NCBI GenBank assembly: GCA_024196135.1
Contig: JAMQCK010000721.1
Coordinates: 1 to 17,058, forward strand
Length of the DNA: 17,058 bases
From: Pleurotus ostreatus/Saccharomyces cerevisiae fusant
Lineage: Eukaryota; Opisthokonta
Reading direction: 5' to 3'
This document shows, piece by piece, positions 1 to 8,182 of this stretch (the stretch's first letter is position 1; each line of letters begins with the position of its first letter). The notes below the pieces were generated by a model. It had not been told where the DNA came from and searched no databases. It was given only the letters and a program-made list of their open reading frames with translations. A program made the translations under genes and the position numbers.

Positions 1-3000
1 GTTGCGTCCGATGACGAAGAGAGTGGGATGGGCTTCACCCGGGGCGGTGATGACGACTTGACACACGACGGGAGCCATACGCGCTCGCGGTCCCGCACCA
101 ATAGCGCGCCGATCAGCGTCGATATGAACGCCCTCGACCGGACAAAGTCGCGCTCGGAGACCTTTGAGGGCATCTTCTTCGAGAAGTCTGGAGAGGGACA
201 GGAGGGCGAGGGCAGCAGCGACTCTGAGGGTGGAAGTGACGAGCTCGGAAACGACGAGAACCCCAGAGCAGTCCGCCGGAACGGTAGCGACGGGGATGGG
301 CTCTTCGTGCGGCCCCAGAGTCAGGTGTCGGAGGAGGTTTCGTCGCTTCCGCCGCGAACGCTGTATATCCAGATGGAGTTCGTCGAGCGGCAGACGCTGA
401 AGGAGCTCATACAGGAGGGAATCACCGAGCAGGAGTCGTGGCGCTTGTTCTCGCAGCTGTTGAGCGCGCTGGTCGAAATGAGGAAAGAAGGCATCCTGCA
501 TCGCGACATCAAGCCGCAGAACATCTTCATTGGTATGTTCGAAGTCCTAGGAAGCCCGCATGTCCCTGAACTCTCTCGCAGACGCGCAGGGCAACTGTAA
601 AGGCACGTGTTTCGACGAGGATAGATTGATTGGGATCTGACGGGGTCTATAGTCGGCGACTTTGGGCTTGCGACGTCTAGTCTTGCGGCTGTGGATCCGT
701 CTGACGTATCGCCTGCTCTACGCTTGACGGACGAGGTCACCTTCAGTGAGCGACCACCATTCATATTCGTGTCATTATGTCTGACTGAATCCCCAGACGT
801 CGGGACATACCTCTACATCGCGCCCGAGGTGTCGTCGAAGCGCAGGGGCTCGCGAAACCATAGCAAGGCGGACATGTACAGCTTGGGGGTATGTTCCTTG
901 CGTGCCAAGTTTCGTGGCATTATATTCTGACATACTCAACAGATCGTTTTCTTCGAGATGAACTTCCGCTTCAGCACCGACTCGGAGCGTATTGCGACCA
1001 TTAGCAACCTACGCAGGCCGGAGATAGTCTTCCCCGAGGACTGGGACGTTAGGCGAGAAAGGCAGCGACAAAGTGGGTGTCTCTTCGTATGGCACAGTGC
1101 TCTCATTGACTGGATGCCCACAGTCATCACTTGGCTGCTGCAGCATGACCCTGATGATCGACCGGACGCCGTCGAGCTGTCGCAGAGCAAGTTGCTACCT
1201 CCGCGGGTCGAAGAGGAGTATCTGAAGGATGCGCTTGAGATGATGGGTAAGTCAGCCCACGAGCAATTGTTCTCTTACTAACCTTCGCTCAGCCAAGCCG
1301 GACTCGCTTCATCGCTCTGCTGTCCTGTCTTCGCTCTTCAATCAGCCACCGCGACCAGCGCGCGCGTACCTTTACGATGCAGATGTCGCAACTCCGGAAC
1401 ACGCGGCCCTCAACTACATCGCGGAGGAGCGACTATCCGCCGTCTTCCGCCTTCATGGTGCCATTGACACGGAGCCGCCGCTGCTGATGACGGAAACAAG
1501 TGCGAACGATAGCCATGCAACGTTCCTTGACCGCTTCGGGGACGTCGTGATGCTGCCTGCGGACCTTCTCGTCCCTTTCGCACGGCTTGCGGCTAGGAAG
1601 AGCTCGAACCGTATCAAGCGCTACCATATCGGCGACATCTACAAGTCGAAGTACGTGTATCCGTATCCGCGCACTGGTGCTCAGGGCTGACTGTCTTTGC
1701 ATAGTGGCATTGCCGGCCATCCCAAGTACTCCAAAGCGGCGGTGTTCGACATCATCTCCAAGGATCTCAGCCTCGGTCCTGTCGCGGCGGGCGTCGAGAT
1801 GCTTTCCGTTGCTTCCAGCATTCTGGATAGCTTCCCGAACGTCTCGCAAGCGTACGAGATTCACATCACGCACTCGGAGAGTCAGTGATGTCCATTCATA
1901 CCATCCAGCCTTTGCTTACCGTGTCATCTAGTCATCGATTGCGCATTCGACCGCGTGCCGCAGGAGTTGCGCGCTTCAGTGCGCGACATCCTCCTGCAGC
2001 ACCGTTCGTCTACCCCGCAGAAGCGGTCAGCGTTAGCGAAGAAGGGCATCAGTAGCTCCGTCATCCAAGAGCTTGACCTTCTGGTTGACCCTGGTGCGCC
2101 ACCCGCATCTACTTCCTGTCAAAGCCTCGCTGATCATCCCGATAGAAGAGGACATCGACGAATGGATCTCGAAGCTGGAGAAGACCTCGCCGTTCTTGCT
2201 GGGGTCGATTCGCTCTGCCCTCGACGAGGTCAAGAAGACCTTGCAGTTCGCAGCGGCAACCGGCATCAAGAGGCCCATTCTCTTCCGTCCGCTCATGCTG
2301 AATCAGTTTGCGCGAACGTTCGAAGGCGGCGTCGTCATCCAGGTTGTCCGTCGGAACAAGCGCCAGGATGTGCTTGCCATGGCGGGCAGGTATGTTCGCT
2401 CCTTCGAGGTCCTTGTGCGTATTCTGACCATCCGTGCAACAGATACGATCACCTCATCTCGCAGTTCACCCCTCCGAATGTGGAGTCCGAGCCGTTATGC
2501 GCGTACGGGATGCAAGTCTTCGTCGACCGCATCACCACAGCCCTCGTCGACTACCAGATCTCGTCCGTCAAGACCCTCGTCAAGGAGCAGCGGTCATTTG
2601 GATTCTGGAGTCCTCGGCGATGCGACGTCTACGTCGTTTCCTTCCATCCGGGATACCTGCAAGACCGGCTCGACATCGTCGCTGACCTGTGGAACAACAA
2701 CATCAGCGCCGATCTTATGTACGATGCGGGGTTGCCGACCTACGAGTACGAGAGCGCGTTCGACGTGTGCGCACGGGAGGGTATTTTGTGAGTCTGGCGC
2801 TATCTGCGACGCGTGCGATACTGAGCCGGCGGTAGATTCACGGTGTACCCTCGGCCTCGAGGAGGGAAGCGAGATCAGCTAGTCCTGAAGGTCAAGAGCC
2901 TGCTGAGAGGTACCGAGTACGAACGTGCGTGGCTCATCGTCGTCTTCTATACTCTGTTGCTGACCTGCATGCAGTCTCGCGGTCGGAGCTTGTCCCTTGG

Positions 3001-3514
3001 CTCCAGCAGCAAATCGCTGAGCAGAAGCGCGTGGATCTCGCTACGTCCGGCACACCCGTGCTCTCCGATGCGCAGCTGCCCGCCGTGGCGAAGGAACCTT
3101 CGACCCAGCAGGACTTGCAGCTGCTTCTCCCTGTCGATACCAAGAAGCAGCGCAAGCATGTCAAGCAGCTCTTTACTGATCGAGGTGACGCTCTATCCCA
3201 TAGCCGAAGATATCGTACTCATGTTTATGGTAGCATTCGAGACGAGCATGAAGGTGAAGACGTCCGCCCAGACCGGAATGCCGACGCTCGCTGTCGACCT
3301 CCCCGCTGCCGTATTCGACGCCATGGTGCGGTCGTCGCAATGGATCACGGACGAAGAAGCGTGGCGTGGCATCATGTCGCTCTTTCCGACGCAGCACTCC
3401 GCCTATGCCCAACAAGTCCGCGAGGCGGCGGCGAAGAGGAAAGAGGAGGGCTACGCGTACATTCTGCTGTATGCGGTGAGGGAGGACAGGATCCAACTGC
3501 TGGCGCTCGCGTGA
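1..3514 (+). CDS. GCN2: eIF2-alpha kinase GCN2, C-terminal 951 residues (5' end outside window)
   Basis: Family role: senses uncharged tRNA on ribosomes and phosphorylates eIF2-alpha in the cytosol. Exons: 1-532, 582-602, 653-745, 797-888, 943-1072, 1124-1246, 1293-1650, 1705-1880, 1932-2093, 2146-2389, 2443-2787, 2836-2924, 2975-3184, 3234-3514; their sum, 2856 nt, stays in frame to TGA. Window residues 1-110 are an acidic, Ser-rich stretch matching the GCN2 kinase insert. Then come the hinge (TLYIQMEF), catalytic loop HRDIKPQN (Asp169), DFG 187-189 and APE 224-226. A HisRS-like domain starts near residue 331 (FRLHGAID, RYHIGDIYKS) and the C-terminal dimerisation/ribosome-binding region spans about 789-951. 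The kinase N-lobe with its ATP-binding lysine and the RWD domain must lie upstream. Intron 603-652 needs a GC donor to keep the residues before DFG. Identity is firm; the exon ends are my inference from GT/GC-AG sites and frame. Confidence 0.95.
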
Positions 3515-4053
3515 ATATGGATGTGCTGTTTATGTTTTGATGTTTCTTCTACGGTCTTTCTCCTCATCTATCTCTGTTCACGACCTCTGTCTATGAACTT
3601 ATATGAACGTACTTATGTGCTCGGTCTACATACTATAAAGCCCTTTGTATTACCATCAGTTGTGTACAACACACAGCGTAATTATATCATTTCCGGATGG
3701 CAACCTCCGAAGATCTGAATATTCGCTGGGGGCGCGCATTCGTCCCCAAGCGGCAGTCATAGGAGAAAGCGGGATCGTATGCACCGAGCGAGAGATTGCG
3801 TACTCAATCCAAGCCCGTCTATGTTGAACGCGGCTGGTCCATGGAATAGACCTGAGAGCCTAAGTACGACGCTGGAGTTGTCAGAATATTATTGCGCGCG
3901 CGTTCGTAGTCATAGATCTATCGAGTCGTTACATTTGATCCATCGTGCATTGCTACCTGCAGTCCCAGGTCCCTGCGTACAGTGAACATCATCAGCTGAT
4001 TTACAGAGTGAGGAACAACGTCGTGACCAGAGTATATACGATAGTCATATACT
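3515..4053. other. Intergenic stretch between convergent GCN2 and F-box genes
   Basis: This 539 bp segment holds the 3' flanks of two converging genes. It is more AT-rich than the coding DNA, especially 3520-3720 and 4010-4070, as expected for 3' UTR and polyadenylation regions. I see no convincing reading frame, tRNA or repeat array in it. Confidence 0.6.
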
Positions 4054-5602
4054 TCAAGAAATATTATCGATGTAGACAGGAAAAAGCTCCCCTACCTGCG
4101 TGATAAGTTCCTGCGCTTCTGAGGCCGCACGCTCAGAGTCTGCCAGTCTCATCATAGTCAGGGCTCCCCCACGGCGGATAGTGCGTTGCTTGATGACCTT
4201 GTATAGGTCCGCGCGCATCTCTTCTCGCAGCTCCGTCTCCCGAAAAATACCCAGCTCAGCCAGGCGCGGTACACGCAAGACGGCGTTTGGACCTTGCGGT
4301 CTCAGTGCTGTCACCAGGTAGCGCGAGAGGGGCGCCCCAGGCGCATCATCGACAGCCATGAGCTTCTCCAATTGGGGCAGACCGTCCAGCACACGCTCGA
4401 GGTCCGCGGCTTCCATGTACATGAACGAGAGATCCAACTGCTGAACGCGCGCTTGAGCGTCGCACGCAAGCAACCAATGCAACCGTTTGCTTGGCATCCC
4501 ATTCCCATACTCGAGCGGCGGAATATCCTTGAAGTGTGATGGATGCAAGCGCGGGGGCAGTGAGGGGCGCAAATATGGTGATTTCGCCAGGCATGGCGCC
4601 TGTGCTGACGACGCAGAGTCTGCGTAGGTAGGCGTGATGCACATCGGAAGACGAGATGCTGGCGTCGACCGCGGCATCAGGTCGGTGGCTGACACAGACT
4701 TCAAGTCTTCGCAATATGTGGCAATTCTGGAGGATCACATGCACAGCTTGCGGGGTGACTTCTTCTAAGAGTATCAGGGATGTAAGTTGACCCCAATCGA
4801 GGTAGAAGTCAGCCTTGGGATCGATACATCCTTCGAAGGCGCGCAGTCTGTCCAGTCGCATTTGTGTCCACGTTTCGACAGTCGGCAGCTTGAGCAAGCG
4901 CAACTGTCCCAGCTTGGTTTAATCGGCGTGTGTTTGCAGGGCCATTCAAGCGGCAATTGCTCCATTGTCCGTTAAGCACTCCTGCCAGCGATGTGCTTGG
5001 GTGAAGACAGGACGAAGGACACGCCGGGAGTCGACGCCGCTTGAGATCTGCGATTTGAGCAAGGATGGAGAAGACATATTGAGGTGGTGCAGCACGGCCT
5101 GTCCTATACGTTCCCAATAATCAGCTGGCGTCACGGCAGAAGGCTTTTCAGTGATGCAGATAGAAGTCCAGAGCTCGCTGCTCGACATCACGCGCTGCCT
5201 CCAGCGCGAGCAGACGTGCGAGAGCGTCGTCGGCGTAGATGTGGCGTTCTTGAGAGAGTAAGAGAAGGTACATCGATCGGCCTCCCTGTTGACGACGTGG
5301 GCGAAGATGACATCGAGGAGCTCGAGCGGAAGTCGATTGAACGGGGTGTTAACCGAGCGAAGACGTGCCATATAGGTCTCGGTAGCTGCAATCTCGCGTT
5401 GTAGCTCACGCTGAAGGCTCTTTGTCCGCGCGAGCTCGACGCGAAGGCGGGTTCTAGCGCGTGTGGCGTTGTGTATTTCCTGTTCGACGTTCATCGGTGG
5501 GCCGGTGCCCCGGAGGACGTTCAGAACTTCTTGATCGAAGCGCTGCCCGACGGAAAGATTTTTAAAGCAATCACGGCAGAGGACGATGGTAGAGAGATTC
5601 AT
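4054..5602 (-). pseudogene. F-box/LRR-like protein gene, probably a pseudogene
   Basis: An intact member would be a substrate-recruiting subunit of an SCF ubiquitin ligase; in mushrooms such genes form large families. From the Met at 5602 (an in-frame Met also lies at 5677) the reading shows a CxxC-like LCRDC, a charged probable coiled coil (about 40-82) and an F-box (about 88-150: RLPLELLDVIF, LSHVCSRWRQ, SELWTSI). Leucine-rich segments follow, such as QLRLLKLP, WGQLTSLILL and VQQLDLSF. The same frame is broken by TGA (4946-4948) and TAA (4919-4921), yet the residues between and around them still read as LRR sequence. Near 4446-4452 (a CGCGCGC run) the frame shifts by one base. The span is 516 codons plus one base, fitting a decayed intronless gene of about 515 residues. 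Alternative: introns, a GC-AG one at 4904/4913-4960 and a GT-AG one at 4441-4510. I favour decay because both would delete leucine-rich sequence. Confidence 0.6.
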
Positions 5603-5677
5603 GATGATGATGGTGGAGGACAAGGAGAGAAAGCCTTTTGCGGCGTCGATCGTGATGGTTATTAGGCAGGCGACCAT

Positions 5678-6471
5678 GTGTCAGTCACATGACAAGTTGA
5701 ACTTCGTAAGTTGCCAGATACTTACTCTCAAGATTTCCCTCGGCATGCAAACGCTTCGGATACAGAGACTTATAACATACTACCCCTGATCTCATGAAAG
5801 GTGATGGTGCAGGTTCCCTCATTCGCACCCGCGGCCAAACTGGTAACCCACGGACACCTTGCAGATCTCAAGCAATGGAGGTTATTGATAAACAGGATAA
5901 ATACCTCAGAAGAATCTCGTTGATGCTCAATGCACACACCGTAGAAAAAGACGGGTGAGGATTCGAACGTGTTTACCACGAGGTCGCATGGCGTGCGAAC
6001 GCGGTCACACCGTCTCGGCTTCGCACCGACCTTCATCAATTGAGGAGGGACTATCGCCCACTCGATGCCAGTCCCGCTACCAAGTCGCGCCGCTGCTTTC
6101 AGAACCCGGGCATAACATGTGTCGCCCTACAATGCGGCTTCCCAGCCCAAAGCCACTCATGACCTCTTCGATCACTTCCTCTCTACTGCCCAGGCGACTT
6201 CTATTACTCACGCAGAGCGCTGTTTCTATCGCAGAAGAGCTGCCGCAAACTATAGTCCCTCAAGCCTATCGCGGTGATCAATCGAATGGCCTTTTGGCGC
6301 ACGGCTGAATGCTTCGCGGGCCAATTGAAGGTGCGGGAGATCGCCGTCTACTTCCATCTCGTATGTCTGTTTCGCTCTTCTATGAGGATTCCTGGACTAA
6401 ACATACGTGTAGCCACAGCTCTGAGCGCTGGCATATAAGCCATCTACAGGTGTAAGCCAACCCACAACACG
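5678..6471. other. Divergent intergenic region upstream of F-box relic and SDR
   Basis: This 794 bp stretch separates the start of the F-box relic from the SDR start. It contains a tRNA-like fragment (5950-6014, see findings) and the SDR TATA element near its right end. Reading frames here are short and resemble no protein I recognise. Confidence 0.55.
6434..6438 (+). promoter_or_regulatory. TATA-like element of the SDR gene
   Basis: TATAA within GGCATATAAGCC sits 34 bp before the ATG at 6472. If transcription starts 25-35 bp downstream, the 5' UTR would be only about 0-10 nt unless another start is used upstream. Inference from position and motif only. Confidence 0.4.
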
Positions 6472-7688
6472 ATGTCTGCCTCACGCCGCGTTGCTTTAAT
6501 CACTGGTGCCGCTCAAGGGCTTGGCAAAGCCATCGCTCTGCGTCTGGCAAAGGACGGGCATCATGTCGGCCTAAACGACCTCCCATCCAAGCGTGGGATC
6601 CTGGAAGATGTCGCAAATCTCGCCGAGAAGAACGGTGTGCGCGCAGCCGTCTTCGCTGGGGATATGTCCAGGGAAAGCGATGTTCAGACTATGGTCGACG
6701 GAGCCGCCGACGCGCTGGGAGGACTTCATGTGGTATCTTTCTCTCTCTCGACATCCGTTCAGGCGACCGTTTCTCATCTAATCTCCCTCGCAGATGGTCG
6801 CGAACGCCGGCATCTTGAAGCCAGCACCCTTTCTCGAAGGTAATCTCTGCGTTGCCCTTCATACCTGCTACGAGCTGATTTACACACAGAATACCTGGAT
6901 GACTTCAACCGCGTCTTGACCGTCAACACAAGTAGCGTCTTCCTCTGTTACCAGCATGCAGGTCGACGTATGATCGCTGAGGGCCACCGCGAAGGGCGCA
7001 TCATTGGTGCATCGTCCTACGTTGGGAAGAGGCGTGAGTAATCGTCGTTCAAAGTCCTCAATGTGAGGCTGATACTAGGGTTCAGCGGCGCCCTGGCTTA
7101 ATTCCTATGGAGCCTCTAAGTTCGCTATCCGAGGTCTCACGCAGTGCGCTGGTGAGCTTGATATCGAGCGCTTTCTCCAGGATCCTTGGTTACATACTTC
7201 CGTCAGCTCAAGCCCTGGGACCCCATGGGATTACCGTGAACGCATACGCGCCTGGTATGTCCCTCGAGTTTCATACGCTGTCGAGATGCTCATGACCACC
7301 CGTCAGGTCTAACCGAGACTTCGATGGGTGCGCATATTGCTTGGTTGCTGTTTCATGGTCTCTGACTTAAAGAATTCTGCGTCTAGCAATCCAAGAGGGG
7401 ATGGCGACGGCAGGAAACACGCTCGAAGGGGTACCTTACTAGGGCTATACTTATTGGTCCTATCTAACATACATCAACAGTGGGCGAAAGCCTTCCCCAT
7501 GGGACGATACGGCCTCCCCGAAGATGTCGCCGCGGTCGTCTCCTTCCTCGCAAGCAAGGAGGCCAGCTTTATTACGGGGCAGACGGTATGTCGAAAGGCA
7601 TTGTTCTCTGCATAGCCTTGGTCGACTTTCTCATTCCTGTCTCATCTTCCCATAGATCTCCGTCGATGGAGGAGCCGCTATGGACTAG
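6472..7688 (+). CDS. Classical short-chain dehydrogenase/reductase (acetoin/diacetyl reductase-like), 255 aa
   Basis: NAD(P)(H)-dependent oxidoreductase of the classical SDR family, probably cytosolic since no signal peptide is visible. Exons: 6472-6732, 6794-6839, 6890-7033, 7086-7151, 7207-7254, 7307-7327, 7387-7430, 7481-7585, 7656-7688; they sum to 768 nt in frame, with introns of 50-70 bp. Visible motifs: cofactor loop TGAAQGLG (11-18), Asp36 after the second beta strand (favouring NAD(H)), NAG (91-93), Ser in GASSYVGK (144/145), YGASK catalytic Tyr158 and Lys162, NAYAPGL, and C-terminal SFITGQTISVDGG. Length and spacing match the roughly 250-residue family norm. The GRIIGASS and [10 protein letters not shown] signatures are most like acetoin/diacetyl (butanediol) reductases, but substrate cannot be assigned from sequence. 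The start is chosen because the glycine motif follows at residue 11 and A occupies position -3. One exon is only 21 nt. Confidence 0.92.
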
Positions 7689-8182
7689 TAGATGGGTGGA
7701 ACGATGATATTTCAGCCAGTTCCAACATACTACCTTTCCCCGGTGTACTTGTATTCGTCCCGTAAACTGTATCTTCTCTAATGTTCATGGTTCTGTATCA
7801 TCCACGGAATTTCTATCCGTTGTCTTTCCATCAAGTTCGCGCGGTCACGCATTTGTACATCATCAACAGTCGGAGGATTAGATTGAGCATGAGTATGAAA
7901 GGTACTAGTATGTACAGTCCGGATTCGCGATCCATATAGATATCCAAGTCAGTAAATAGATAAGTAATCAAACGAGGGCGGATCAGTAAACGATAGGACG
8001 CCTGTCGCAGGCATCGTCTGTGGTGACAGGTAAAGAGGCATCATGCGCGTCAGTTACATGGCGGGGTCAGAGACCACAAGCGTAGGGTGATCAGCGACCT
8101 CAAGCGTAGGGTGATCAGCGACCTCAAGCGTAGAGCGTCGCATCGTACACATAGGCTGCCAGAGTCTGGAGGGAACTAGCGC
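7689..8182. other. Intergenic region between convergent SDR and GMC genes
   Basis: These 494 bp hold the 3' flanks of two genes that face each other. Apart from the 24-bp tandem repeat at 8067-8138 I see no gene, RNA or other structure. Confidence 0.55.
8067..8138. repeat. 24-bp tandem repeat, 3 copies
   Basis: Three head-to-tail 24-bp units begin at 8067, 8091 and 8115, with core GACCTCAAGCGTAGGGTGAT. The middle unit is the reference; the first differs at a few bases and the last diverges in its final bases. It lies in the convergent 3' flank, about 45 bp past the GMC stop codon, so may be in its 3' UTR. Confidence 0.85.

Noticed and set aside
1955..2882. Two overlapping plus-strand frames of about 270 residues as separate genes
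   Set aside because: Each mixes a true GCN2 exon with out-of-frame or intronic sequence; splicing joins the exons into the HisRS-like domain.
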